DNA of 64,000 nucleotides from Persicobacter psychrovividus (lineage in GTDB: Bacteria > Bacteroidota > Bacteroidia > Cytophagales > Cyclobacteriaceae). The stretch's first letter is position 1. Every line of letters begins with the position of its first letter. A program made the position numbers and the translations under genes. This document shows, piece after piece, positions 1 through 9,714 of this stretch. The notes beneath the pieces are model-generated. The model worked only from the letters and a program-made list of their open reading frames with translations. It had not been told where the DNA came from and did no database searches. Where the stretch lies: the NCBI RefSeq assembly GCF_036492425.1, contig NZ_AP025292.1, positions 1,426,001-1,490,000 on the forward strand, read 5' to 3'.

Positions 1-1574
1 ACGGCTTTAGGTAAAATGGTATTGGAAGTACCGTTCACCACCTTGCCAGTAAGATGCGGGGTGTAGCCTTTACTCAGATAAATCTCCTTCTCGATGGTTT
101 TATTTTCAGTGAACCCCTTGGTGTCGAAAGCGAGGGCTTCCGTGGTGTATCGTTTTTTATCGCAATTGACCTTATATGCAATCTCAGGATTCAGGCGGAT
201 AAAATATTCGCCAAATTCATCACTGACCCCACGAACCACTTTGCCTTTATCATCAATCAATTCAATGCTTGCCATGGGAATGGATTTGCCATTTTCTTTG
301 TCCTTTACCGTAACATTGAGGTCAATCATGATATTCTGAAAATGGTAAATGTCGTCATTGCCATTTCTTGCCCCTCGGTTGGAAGAGAAAAAGCCCCGAA
401 AATCTGTGGAGTCCCTGCCAATCAGGCAAATCCCAAAATCATCTTTCTCGGAATTGAAAGGGGCACCGAGGTGTTCCACTTCCCCATATTTATCACCTTC
501 CACTTTTACCCTGAATAAATCAAGGCCGCCAAGCCCTGGGTGGGTGTCTGAGGAAAAATACAGATAGCCGTCATCAGCAATATAGGGAAACAGCTCATTG
601 CCATTGGTGTTGATGCTTTTCCCAAGGTTTTCGGGCGTGCCCCATTTTCCATAAGGTGTTTTACTGCTTTTATAGAGATCTGTGCCACCATAGCCATCGC
701 TATAATTCGTGACCAGATACATGGTTTGCCCATCTTTGCTAATCGTCGGGTGACCTTCGGAAGAATGCTTTTTATGAAAGTTTAAATGTTTTGGCTTGCT
801 CCACTTTTCATCCCCTTCCTTTTGGGTGTACATTATCTGTAAGTTTCGCTGCTCCCGTTCGTTGGAGGTGTTTCGAGTAAAGTAGAGGGTTTTGGTTGCC
901 TGGTCAAAAGTAGCCGGCCCTTCATGTAGTTTTGAGTTGATGGTTTTGGGCATTGCTGTGGCATCATCAATCTGACCAATACCGTTGAGTTGCCCTTCAA
1001 ATAAGTTGATAAAGTGCTGATTATCCCATAAGTACCGCGATTTGTGATATGCGCGAGAGGAACACCAGATCAGTTTGTCTTCAACAACCGTTGGGCTGAA
1101 ATCATTAAATTCACTGTTGAAATTAGTGGCTTCCGCTTTAACGGCGAATTTGTTCACCGACAGGCTGCTGTAGTTTCCACAGGCGCGTAATTTGGGCATA
1201 ATGAGTGCGCGGTCTTCGGGATGGTAATTGAGGTATCGTTTCAGTACCACCCGAGCGGCCTTGTAGCTTTTTTGACTCATCAGCAAATCGGCATAAGGCA
1301 ACATCAGTTCTGTTTTTGCAGGGTATAGTTTGATCAGTACACGGTAGGTCTCCAGGGCTTCAGGGTACCTTTTGGCCGCCATATAGGCCTGCGCCAGCTT
1401 TTGTGTTACCTCGCCACTGTTTTTTGTGGCCAGGTACTTACTGTATTCATCAATAGCGGCGGTGTATTCATGTTTTTTGAAATGCTTGTCCGCTTTGATC
1501 AGTGTTTTTTGTTGTCCAAAACCATTCAAAGCAATGATGGCCGTCAGTAGGGTAGTGAGCAGTAGTTGTTTCAT
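1..1574 (-). CDS. TPR / PD40-propeller protein, probably OmpA family (partial, C-terminus off window)
   Basis: The reading frame opens at an ATG at 1574 and runs without a stop to the window edge, giving 524 visible codons. It starts with a signal peptide (MKQLLLTTLLTAII...), followed by TPR-like helices (about residues 24-130), WD40/PD40-type propeller repeats (about 145-400, with motifs such as FSSD and YLVTN) and the start of a carboxypeptidase-regulatory-like beta domain (about 415 on). In Bacteroidota this order normally ends in an OmpA peptidoglycan-binding domain (PorE-like), which would lie beyond position 1. The ATG is 2 nt after the porP/sprF stop, so it is the last visible gene of the adhesin operon. 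The family is inferred from domain order; the OmpA domain itself is not visible. Confidence 0.8.
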   Translation of the reverse strand, partial: MKQLLLTTLLTAIIALNGFGQQKTLIKADKHFKKHEYTAAIDEYSKYLATKNSGEVTQKLAQAYMAAKRYPEALETYRVLIKLYPAKTELMLPYADLLMSQKSYKAARVVLKRYLNYHPEDRALIMPKLRACGNYSSLSVNKFAVKAEATNFNSEFNDFSPTVVEDKLIWCSSRAYHKSRYLWDNQHFINLFEGQLNGIGQIDDATAMPKTINSKLHEGPATFDQATKTLYFTRNTSNEREQRNLQIMYTQKEGDEKWSKPKHLNFHKKHSSEGHPTISKDGQTMYLVTNYSDGYGGTDLYKSSKTPYGKWGTPENLGKSINTNGNELFPYIADDGYLYFSSDTHPGLGGLDLFRVKVEGDKYGEVEHLGAPFNSEKDDFGICLIGRDSTDFRGFFSSNRGARNGNDDIYHFQNIMIDLNVTVKDKENGKSIPMASIELIDDKGKVVRGVSDEFGEYFIRLNPEIAYKVNCDKKRYTTEALAFDTKGFTENKTIEKEIYLSKGYTPHLTGKVVNGTSNTILPKA

Positions 1575-1576
1575 TG

Positions 1577-2488
1577 TTAGAAATATCTTGGGCTGAAAAT
1601 CGCTTCATCCATTTTAAAGAGGTCGAAGCCTATAAATATTTCATGGGTACCAATTTGTTGTGGGCCCAAATCCGAAATAGGATAATCATAAGCATAGCCA
1701 AACCACCATTGGGGTTTGGGGTGTATTTCTGCCATGACCGCCAGGCCGTCATTGGATCGGTAGGTGGCCCCGACCCAAAGGTAATCGTTGAAGATCGCCG
1801 TGATGTTGGCATCTACCTGAAATGGCCGCCCACTGACCTGCTTCATCAATACTGCGGGTTTTAGCTTAACAGATGAAGAAACGGGAAAAATCGCCCCAAA
1901 GGTGATGTACATATGGTTGAGCAGCTGTGCCTGTGCATCGGGGTTCTCCTTGTTCAGTCGGTGTTGCATAAGCTGAGGCAAGGAGATTCCAGCAAAGAAT
2001 CGCTCTGAATAATAGTAAGCGCCTACGCCAACAGTGGGTAGAAGGAAGGATTCATTGTTGAGGCCAAACAATGGGTCGTCAGGGTCCTGAATATTGAGTT
2101 CATCCCAGTTGTTGTTGTATTGAATAATCCCCCCAGTTACCCCCAGGCGTAAGGAGTGTTTTTTGCTGAGCGGAATTTTATAGGAATAGCTCCCGTTAAA
2201 GCCGGTGGTTCGGTTAACCCCGAGCTGGTCGTTGTAAACGTTCATTCCCAGCCCCATTTTTTCTGTCGGTTGCCCGTGCAGGGAAAAGGTGGCTGTTTTA
2301 GGTGCTCCTTCAAGCTGCGTCCACTGGTGGCGATACAGTAAACTGGCGCTTACCCAGGCACGGCTTCCGGCATAGGCAGGGTTGTACATTAAGCCATTAA
2401 ACAGGTATTGGGTGTACATCGGCTCTTGTTGTGCCTGGCAGAACAGGCTGAAAACAGAGCAAAGCAACGTGATATATAATTTTTTCAT
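1577..2488 (-). CDS. PorP/SprF family type IX secretion outer-membrane protein
   Basis: This 303-aa protein has a signal peptide (about 1-19, ending CQA) followed at once by the family hallmark QQEPMYTQYLFNGLMYNPAYAGS-type start (here from residue 20), then an all-beta sequence expected to form an outer-membrane barrel. PorP/SprF proteins bind or anchor cargo of the type IX secretion system, and SprF is needed for display of the adhesin SprB in Flavobacterium. Here the gene starts 3 nt after the stop of a giant protein with the gliding-type sorting domain, so that protein is the likely partner. Length and start agree with the family. Several paralogues per genome are usual, so the specific symbol is left open. 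Confidence 0.92.
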   Translation of the reverse strand: MKKLYITLLCSVFSLFCQAQQEPMYTQYLFNGLMYNPAYAGSRAWVSASLLYRHQWTQLEGAPKTATFSLHGQPTEKMGLGMNVYNDQLGVNRTTGFNGSYSYKIPLSKKHSLRLGVTGGIIQYNNNWDELNIQDPDDPLFGLNNESFLLPTVGVGAYYYSERFFAGISLPQLMQHRLNKENPDAQAQLLNHMYITFGAIFPVSSSVKLKPAVLMKQVSGRPFQVDANITAIFNDYLWVGATYRSNDGLAVMAEIHPKPQWWFGYAYDYPISDLGPQQIGTHEIFIGFDLFKMDEAIFSPRYF

Positions 2489-2491
2489 AGG

Positions 2492-5400
2492 TTAGCGTTG
2501 AATGGTGATGAATCCTGAAAACTCTTCATCAATGCCTACAATTTTGAGTACATAGTAATAGGTGCCATCGGGCAGTGGCCTGTTGCGGGAGTCGGTTCCT
2601 GCCCAGTCGTTTTTATAGTTGGAGACCTGATAGACTTTTTCTCCCCATCGGTTGAAGATCAGCAGCTGATTCTTGGAGAACTGTTCCAAATCTTCGATAT
2701 AAAATGTTTCATTCAAACCATCCCCATTTGGCGATACCGCATTGAAGATGTTCAGGGCAACCTGTTGTGTGATGTTGATGGTTACCATAGCCGTATCACA
2801 GAGATCACTTTTGGAGTCGTAACAAATGGTGTAGGTAAACTGGTCCGTGCCCACAAAAGAGGTGTCGGGGACGTAAGTGATAAAGTCCGTTCCGGGATAG
2901 ATTGTGCCATTTGCCGGTTGGGTAATTATTTTAAAGTATGGCGGCAGATCCATCTCCGAATCCCTCGGATATTCATCATTTTCCCACGGGCTAATATCCA
3001 CCCCCTGATTGATGCTTGTTTCATAAGTATCGTCCACTGCTTGAAGGCCTTCGAACATGGATAATCTGATATTGGAATTTTTACAGTTTACTTTCTGTCC
3101 ATTTTTCCTTTCACAAACTTGATAACAGATATCCACATAAGACGTGCTACTGCTTGGGTCTGGGGTATATTCCAGCATCAGGCCAGAGGTTAGTGTTGCG
3201 GTGCCAGGGAATTCAGTATCACAGAGAATGACGGTATAATTTTCTGGCAATTCATCATTGTCAAGGAAATCGATCGTCGATGCGCCTTCAGGAGCAATGA
3301 CCTTTTCATCGTTGGCAAGGGTGAAGTCTTTGAGCTCTCCAGTGACTTCCACCATCACGAAGGAAGTTTTACATCGGCCATAGATATCACAAACCTCATA
3401 GCAGAAAATGATAGGCTCATTGCTTGGGGATGCCCCTGCAGTGTACAGGATACTAAGCCCGTCAGCAACCACAGTACCGAATGCGGGCTGGCTACAAACG
3501 GTTACCGATTTTATTTCATTGGCAGAGATATTATCATTTTCTGTTACGGGTACCAATACGGATTGATTGACCAATACACTTGCCTGGTCCGTATTGAGTT
3601 TCAGTTCCTCGGGCTTTTGGACATCAATAATTACAAATGCCTTAGCGCAGTTGCTGGTGATTTCCTCATCACAAATCTGATAACAGAATACCGCTGTTCC
3701 GAAGAAGGTTTCCGCTGGAGTGAAAAGGAAAGATCCATCATCATTCAGGTCGGCAATACCAACATCAGGGCTTAATGGCTCGCATAGCGCAACGGTTACC
3801 GGCCGGTCGAATTGGTCATTGGCTTTTACATCCACGATGACTGGGGTTTGGTGAGGCGTGGAGATAAAGTCCTCTTCAGCATCGAGAGCCTCCATGGCAT
3901 TAATACTGATGAAAGCCAGCGCCTGTGTACATTGCCCGTCTTCACTACAGAGTTCATAGGTAATGATTTCCGTTCCTGTGAAGGTCGGTTTCGGTGTGAA
4001 GGTCAGGGTGGTATTGTCCAGACTCACGGTGCCATTCAAAGAAGCTGACACAATATTCATCGATCCGAAAGAACCATTAACGATGCGATCGTTGGCAAAA
4101 AGGTCGATAATGGCCACCTCTCCCTGCTGAATGTTTTTACTGTCGGTCTGGGCAATCACTTCAGCATTTGGCAGACGAACTTCATAGGTAAGGTAAGTTT
4201 CATCGCACTGGTCGGCAAAAGTTGGCTGGGTGTTACAGACCTCATATTTGATTTTGAAAGCCCCCTCTTGGTTGGGGTCTGGTGTAAATTTGATTTTTCC
4301 GTCTTCCACAATTGCAGTTCCAAAATCGGGCTGTTCAGTAATGTTGATGGTATAATTTGCGGGAATGATAAAATCCTCAATAAGGTTGGGGTTGAAAACC
4401 TCTGGCGCATCGGTGGGCTGAATATAATAGGTCAGTGGATAGACCTCAGGGATCTCGTCCGCAGGCACTTCCTGTCGATGCACAGTAATGAATACCAATC
4501 CTTCGGCACATGGGCCTTCGCTGGTACATAACTGATAGGTGAGGATGTCTGTACCGAAGAATCCCGCCTGAGGGGTGTACGTCAGTGTTTTGGTGTCGTC
4601 GGAGAGTGCTATTGTACCACCGTTTATAGACGTGGCATCGGTTGTGATGGAGGCAAAAGTACCACTGCCCAAGTCATCGTTGGCGAAAATATTGACCTCA
4701 GCGCTTTCCCCCTGATTGATGATTGCAATATCAGTTTGGGCAATAATACTGATGTCCGGAGCGGTGATGTCATAATTCAGAATACTCTCATCGCACTGAT
4801 CGGTATAGCCTTCACGGGTATTACAAATACGATATCTTATTTGCGCCACACCAGACTGATCCGGTGCTGGGGTAAATTTGATGTTGCCGTTATCAACAGT
4901 TGCACTGCCTTCCGTGGGTTGTTCAATGATGGTCAGTTCGTAATTGTCAGGCAATTCAAAATCACTGATATTCCCTGGAATGAAAGTTTGCTCTGGGGCA
5001 TTGCTTTCGATATTCAGTGTTAAGGCATGAATATTAGGGATTTCACTTATTGGAATGGCGGTACGATTCACGCTGATGAATAATTGCGATTGCGCACATA
5101 CAGCTCCTTTTGAACAAAGTTCATAGGTGATAATCTCAGTGCCGAAAAAGCTCGGATCGGGAATAAATTTCACCTGATCGCCCTCGATGCTTACCGTTCC
5201 GTTGTCCCCACCTGAAATGATGGAAATACTTTCAAACTCATCATTTTCTATCCGGTCGTTAGCGACCACATCAACCGTAACTTCTACACCCTGCGGAGTT
5301 GTGGCTCCATCTGTCTGGGCAACAACAATAGCCGAGGGCGCATAAATGTCATAGGTAAGGTATGCCGATGCGCATTTATCAGTGTGTGCAGGATCCGTAT

Positions 5401-8400
5401 TACAAATCTCATATTTTATGCTGTAAATGCCTGCTCCCTGATTTGCATCGGGTACATAAGTGATGACGTTGCCATTCAAATTGACGGTACCGTCTGTGGG
5501 CTGTTCCAGAATGGTGAGCGCATAGTTTGGCGGTAAATCAAAGGCCGTGATGGTGGCAGGGTCAAATGCAGGAATAGGGGTGTTTGCTGAAAGGTTATAG
5601 TTAATCGTGTAAATCACCGGACTGTTGTCATCATTCGCTTGAGGATTTACACTTACAAACAATTGGGATTGTGCGCAAGGCCCTTCCTGACTACACAGTT
5701 CGTATTGGATAATCTCAGTGCCAATAAAATCGGCATTAGGCGTGAATGTAATGGTTTTGTCGTTGACGCGAACCGTACCATTGTCAGAGGTTGGGTTCAC
5801 CAACGTAATGGATCCGAATATCCCATTATTAATCTGGTCATTCTCATATACATTTACACTTGCAACTTCCCCTTGCTGAATGATATCACTGTCGGTTTGG
5901 GGTGCTACCGTGGTCGATGGATAGAAGCTGTCGAAGGTCAGATACGCTTCGCTACACTGATCATCATATTGTGGCAGGGTATTACAAAGCTGATATTTGA
6001 TTTTAAAGGTGCCCTCTTGAGATGGGTCCAAAGTGTATTTAATGATTTTTCCATCAACGATTATGGCATCTCCTGCCTCAGGTCCCTCTATTAAGATAAT
6101 TTCATAGTTGGGTGGCAATTGAAATTGCGGAATCTGGGCAGGGTCAAATACGAAAGGAACAGCATCGGGCTGGGTATTAACCTCGACAGGGAAAATTGAC
6201 GGAATTTCATTCGGGTCGATGATGACTTCCACAACGGCAAAGGCTTCTTCACAAAGTTCAGGGTTGTTGGTGCTACAAACACTGTAACAGATGATTTCCT
6301 TACCAAAGAAGTTGTCATTGGGTACATATCGTATTTCATTTTCCGCAGTTATGGTTGCCGTACCATTGACTTGCGTGTTACAAATTTGCAGGCTGTAACT
6401 GTCATCTTCAGGAAGCTCGGTATCATTAATCAAAACATTAATGTCGATCGGGCTTCGGTATGGGGTTTGGGTTTCATCGTCGGTAAGCTGGACATTCCAG
6501 GCGGTAGCTACCTCAACATTAATGATATTGGAATGGCACTGCTCTCCAGTAGGATCACAAAGGGTATAGCAGATCGCATCCTGCCCTTCGAAGTCTGTAG
6601 GAGGCGTATACTGAATTTGCTGATCGGCCAAAACGGTTGCATTACCCTGGGTCTGACCCGTATTACAAAGGGAAATGGTGTATCCTTCCGGAGCTTTGTC
6701 GTTGATTGTAGGGTCGAAAGTAATGGCCGTGTTTGGTGTGGTATTCACATCATCTTCAAGGGTAAGCACGGTAATGTCATAGTCGAATGGGATGACAATT
6801 TCGCCTGTACTACAGGTCTCGTCCTCCGTGTTGGGGTTCACACAGACCTCATAGCAAAATTGCGCCTGTCCTGCTTCTGTAATATAGTCAGGAATGTATT
6901 CAAGAATTTTGTTATCGATAACTGTTACGGTACCGAGTTCAGGGTCTTCACATATGGTTAAGGTGTAGTTTTCCGGCAGGTTTTCTGCTAATTCATCAAT
7001 GTGAATTTGAAAAGGGCCAAAGGTTGTCAGGCTGTAAAAAGAGTCTTTTAGTTTAGGCGCTTCATCGGGAATAACCTGTATGATTACATAAGCCGGGTCA
7101 CAGGCTTTATTGGCACCTGTTCCAACACATAATTCATACTCAAGGGTGTCCTGACCAATAAATCCATTGACAGGCGTATAGGTCATGATGCTATCTTCGA
7201 CCGTTAGGGAGCCAAACTTAAAGTGGGACAGGATATTAAAATCCACATTTGTATTGGCTTGGTCATTTTTTAGGAAATTCAGGGAAATAGGGGTGTTGGC
7301 GCCTGTATATCCTAAATCATCTTCAGCATTTGGGGCATCATTACAGGGAATTGTTCCTTCAAGCAGAGAAATGCCAAAAGCAATGCCACCCAGAGCGCCA
7401 GGCTTTGATCCATAAAATTTGTCGGCACTGAAAAGCACGCTGTTTTCCTGAATGGTTCCAGCCTCCCCGCCCGTTGCCGACCAGGTGGTTTGATTTAAAT
7501 ACTGTGCTTTACTGAGCGATAAGGTTCCACCACCGCCACCACCGCCTGGGCCGTAGGCATCCTGTACATTGCCTTTGTAGGTGTGTCCGCCATTTCCACC
7601 GTTGAGGTCGATCAATAATCCTCCCGCTACACCGTCGGCATCAATGAGCACACTTCCGCCGGCACCACCACCACCAGAAGCATTGTCAGTAGTGGAATTG
7701 GGGATTCTGTCTGCGGAAACGGTGGCAAGTGCGGGGTAGGAGCCTCCGTTTGCACTGATTTTGTTGTTATTCGTGATCAGGTAATTAGCGGAAAGAATAA
7801 TGATCCCCCCACCATTTTGTCCTCTGGAATGACGACGGTTTTTAAAGGCAGAAGTACCAGAGTTTTGATGTCCGGCACCACCGCCACCACCCATAAAAAT
7901 CTTATTGAAGGAGGTGAGCTTGAAATTGTCTGACAAAGACATCCCGCCAAGTCCACCGATCAGTTCCCCAGGGGTATTGCCATCATTGCTGTCATTATCT
8001 GTAGTGATTCGTCGCTTGGTTTGAAGTGCACGACCGCCCAAACCTCCAGCGCCATAATTCGCACCACCACCACCACCGGCATTGTGATTATTTCCACCAC
8101 CACCACCGGTAATAATTTTCCCTCTTCCATAATTAGAAGGGCTTACGTCCTGGGTGACTGGGAAGGCCATGGATTCTCCTTTGCTACCACCTATTGCCTG
8201 ATCAGTAAAGGCATACTCAAAGGTGTTTTCCCGATTTCCCCCTCTTGCTGTTTGTCCTCCTATATAGCCGATGGAATCTGCAATTACTGGTGCATTAAGT
8301 TCAAGTGTACCATGTGCAAGGAGAAAGACAATCCCACCTGTTTTACCGTCCCAGGGTTTTGCGGTCACTTCAGCGGTGACCTCAGCGTCCACCATGTCGG

Positions 8401-8800
8401 GGAGCCCAACCACCTGGACACCGAAGCCCGGATCATAATCCCGGAGGAGTTTATGTGTAAGTATAAGAGTGTCCCCGACAACCGTCAGGACCGTATTGAC
8501 TTCGAAATTTCCAGCGTTAGCCATATCAACAGCATCGCCATATTCGTCGGTTTGAGCCGTATTGAAGGTCGCACCTTTGGATTGGTGGATCAAAATTTTA
8601 TCGCCTATGGAAAAACCTTCCGGATTGGTGATTTTGAGCTTACATTTCTGCTCATTGATCCCGAGGACCTCGCCATATTCATTGACGATTCCTGAGAGGG
8701 GTACAGGGCTTTGTGCCTGAAGTGAGGAAGGTAATATGAAGAAAAGACTGAATAAAAGAATAGCCATGTCTCTTCCAAAGGATGGAGCAAGGATGTTCAT
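2492..8800 (-). CDS. Giant repeat adhesin with gliding-motility-type C-terminal sorting domain (T9SS type B cargo)
   Basis: This 2102-aa protein begins with a signal peptide (hydrophobic run at about 12-28, ending LQAQ). Residues about 210-475 are glycine-rich with runs of five to seven Gly. From about 490 to 2000 it is a chain of Ig/cadherin-like beta modules, each with tags such as FTPxxxFxGTExxTYELC. Within this, residues about 865-1635 form four copies of a two-module unit of about 195 residues, each carrying spaced cysteine pairs. The last 85 or so residues are the gliding-motility C-terminal domain (NAVSPNGDGLNETF, IFNRWGEKVY, DGTYYYVL). The architecture matches SprB-like surface adhesins exported by the type IX system. 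It heads an operon with porP/sprF and an OmpA-like gene. A second Met at residue 12 is an alternative start. Confidence 0.9.
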   Translation of the reverse strand: MNILAPSFGRDMAILLFSLFFILPSSLQAQSPVPLSGIVNEYGEVLGINEQKCKLKITNPEGFSIGDKILIHQSKGATFNTAQTDEYGDAVDMANAGNFEVNTVLTVVGDTLILTHKLLRDYDPGFGVQVVGLPDMVDAEVTAEVTAKPWDGKTGGIVFLLAHGTLELNAPVIADSIGYIGGQTARGGNRENTFEYAFTDQAIGGSKGESMAFPVTQDVSPSNYGRGKIITGGGGGNNHNAGGGGGANYGAGGLGGRALQTKRRITTDNDSNDGNTPGELIGGLGGMSLSDNFKLTSFNKIFMGGGGGAGHQNSGTSAFKNRRHSRGQNGGGIIILSANYLITNNNKISANGGSYPALATVSADRIPNSTTDNASGGGGAGGSVLIDADGVAGGLLIDLNGGNGGHTYKGNVQDAYGPGGGGGGGTLSLSKAQYLNQTTWSATGGEAGTIQENSVLFSADKFYGSKPGALGGIAFGISLLEGTIPCNDAPNAEDDLGYTGANTPISLNFLKNDQANTNVDFNILSHFKFGSLTVEDSIMTYTPVNGFIGQDTLEYELCVGTGANKACDPAYVIIQVIPDEAPKLKDSFYSLTTFGPFQIHIDELAENLPENYTLTICEDPELGTVTVIDNKILEYIPDYITEAGQAQFCYEVCVNPNTEDETCSTGEIVIPFDYDITVLTLEDDVNTTPNTAITFDPTINDKAPEGYTISLCNTGQTQGNATVLADQQIQYTPPTDFEGQDAICYTLCDPTGEQCHSNIINVEVATAWNVQLTDDETQTPYRSPIDINVLINDTELPEDDSYSLQICNTQVNGTATITAENEIRYVPNDNFFGKEIICYSVCSTNNPELCEEAFAVVEVIIDPNEIPSIFPVEVNTQPDAVPFVFDPAQIPQFQLPPNYEIILIEGPEAGDAIIVDGKIIKYTLDPSQEGTFKIKYQLCNTLPQYDDQCSEAYLTFDSFYPSTTVAPQTDSDIIQQGEVASVNVYENDQINNGIFGSITLVNPTSDNGTVRVNDKTITFTPNADFIGTEIIQYELCSQEGPCAQSQLFVSVNPQANDDNSPVIYTINYNLSANTPIPAFDPATITAFDLPPNYALTILEQPTDGTVNLNGNVITYVPDANQGAGIYSIKYEICNTDPAHTDKCASAYLTYDIYAPSAIVVAQTDGATTPQGVEVTVDVVANDRIENDEFESISIISGGDNGTVSIEGDQVKFIPDPSFFGTEIITYELCSKGAVCAQSQLFISVNRTAIPISEIPNIHALTLNIESNAPEQTFIPGNISDFELPDNYELTIIEQPTEGSATVDNGNIKFTPAPDQSGVAQIRYRICNTREGYTDQCDESILNYDITAPDISIIAQTDIAIINQGESAEVNIFANDDLGSGTFASITTDATSINGGTIALSDDTKTLTYTPQAGFFGTDILTYQLCTSEGPCAEGLVFITVHRQEVPADEIPEVYPLTYYIQPTDAPEVFNPNLIEDFIIPANYTINITEQPDFGTAIVEDGKIKFTPDPNQEGAFKIKYEVCNTQPTFADQCDETYLTYEVRLPNAEVIAQTDSKNIQQGEVAIIDLFANDRIVNGSFGSMNIVSASLNGTVSLDNTTLTFTPKPTFTGTEIITYELCSEDGQCTQALAFISINAMEALDAEEDFISTPHQTPVIVDVKANDQFDRPVTVALCEPLSPDVGIADLNDDGSFLFTPAETFFGTAVFCYQICDEEITSNCAKAFVIIDVQKPEELKLNTDQASVLVNQSVLVPVTENDNISANEIKSVTVCSQPAFGTVVADGLSILYTAGASPSNEPIIFCYEVCDIYGRCKTSFVMVEVTGELKDFTLANDEKVIAPEGASTIDFLDNDELPENYTVILCDTEFPGTATLTSGLMLEYTPDPSSSTSYVDICYQVCERKNGQKVNCKNSNIRLSMFEGLQAVDDTYETSINQGVDISPWENDEYPRDSEMDLPPYFKIITQPANGTIYPGTDFITYVPDTSFVGTDQFTYTICYDSKSDLCDTAMVTINITQQVALNIFNAVSPNGDGLNETFYIEDLEQFSKNQLLIFNRWGEKVYQVSNYKNDWAGTDSRNRPLPDGTYYYVLKIVGIDEEFSGFITIQR

Positions 8801-8865
8801 TAGGTTAATGATGTTAGGTGGTTACTGTGTTAACCCTTTATACGAACACCGTGTGTTTTTAAACC

Positions 8866-8873
8866 CAAACATA
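8866..8873 (-). promoter_or_regulatory. Candidate -7 promoter element for the adhesin operon
   Basis: Read on the minus strand the bases are TATGTTTG, a full match to the Bacteroidota -7 consensus TAnnTTTG, 65 nt before the adhesin ATG. No convincing -33 TTTG is seen at the expected distance, so this is tentative. Confidence 0.3.
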
Positions 8874-9019
8874 ACCGCTATGTAATTAATTAGAGGAGAA
8901 TCCGTGCAATGGCCCTTTTTATAGCTGATTTAGGGCTTTAGGTGGGGGATACGGCGTGGCAGTTGTACTTTTTAATGATGTGCGGATTGAGGTGTTTTTG
9001 CGAAAAAAAGCGCAACAAA

Positions 9020-9043
9020 AAAGCCTGAACAAAATCAGGCTTT
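9020..9043 (-). terminator. Rho-independent terminator of pth
   Basis: The arms AAAGCCTGA and TCAGGCTTT pair perfectly around a 6-nt loop just after the pth stop. On the minus strand the hairpin is followed by a T-rich stretch. Confidence 0.75.
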
Positions 9044-9048
9044 CAATT

Positions 9049-9609
9049 TTAGTCATTATACTGACTCATGGTTCGGTTAATTCCGATGCTACAGAATCCG
9101 TGAATCATCTCAATGGCTTTATCCATGAAAAGGGGGAGTTCTGCGAGATCGCCTCCTTCAAATTTCCCCAATACAAAGTCGACTTGCTTGCCTTTGGAGA
9201 ATTCATTTCCGATACCGAATTTCAGCCTTGCGTAATTTTGTCCGCCAGTGAGTTCTTCGATATTTTTCAGGCCGTTATGTCCTGCGGCAGAGCCTTTGGC
9301 CCGCATACGCAATTTGCCGAAAGGCAGGGCAAGGTCGTCCACGATCACCAATACATTTTCCTTGGGGATCTTGAGTTCATTCATCCAATGGCGTACTGCT
9401 TTCCCACTCAGGTTCATATAGGTGGTCGGCTTAATCAGGTGAATGTGTCTCCCTTTGAATTTGTACTCAGTTTTGAATGCCAGACGGTCTGTCTGGAATG
9501 CTACATTTTTACTGTCCGCTAATCGGTCCAATGTCAAAAAACCAATATTATGGCGTGTGAGTTCATATTCTGGTCCGATATTACCCAGACCAACGATTAG
9601 ATATTTCAT
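9049..9609 (-). CDS. pth: Peptidyl-tRNA hydrolase
   Basis: This 186-aa cytoplasmic enzyme cleaves the ester bond of peptidyl-tRNAs dropped from ribosomes and recycles the tRNA. The sequence shows the N-terminal [19 protein letters not shown] block, with the catalytic His in RHN, then the conserved [21 protein letters not shown] region and the GHNGLK motif. Its length is typical of bacterial Pth. It follows rplY and prs on the same strand, the usual Bacteroidota order, although each gene here has its own hairpin terminator. The start at 9609 ([10 protein letters not shown]) fits the family's short N-terminus. Confidence 0.96.
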   Translation of the reverse strand: MKYLIVGLGNIGPEYELTRHNIGFLTLDRLADSKNVAFQTDRLAFKTEYKFKGRHIHLIKPTTYMNLSGKAVRHWMNELKIPKENVLVIVDDLALPFGKLRMRAKGSAAGHNGLKNIEELTGGQNYARLKFGIGNEFSKGKQVDFVLGKFEGGDLAELPLFMDKAIEMIHGFCSIGINRTMSQYND

Positions 9610-9658
9610 GATTTTTAGATCATAATAATGAAGGAGGTCCCTTCAGATTGGCAGGAAT

Positions 9659-9692
9659 AAAAAATCCCCACGTTAAAACGTGAGGATTTAAA
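9659..9692 (-). terminator. Terminator of rplY, possibly bidirectional
   Basis: A long stem (AAATCCCCACG against CGTGAGGATTT, one mismatch) lies just after the rplY stop. It is flanked by A/T runs on both sides, so on the minus strand it is followed by a T-rich tail. Confidence 0.7.
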
Positions 9693-9714
9693 TTTTTTAA
9701 GATCAGTGGGAAGC

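Noticed and set aside
506-733. 75-codon minus-strand frame inside the PD40 protein
   Set aside because: It lies in another frame of a clear long coding region and has no support of its own.
3865-6212. Tandem repeats in the adhesin as a CRISPR or satellite
   Set aside because: The repeats are protein-level modules of about 585 bp in an open reading frame with diverged DNA, not short identical repeats with spacers.
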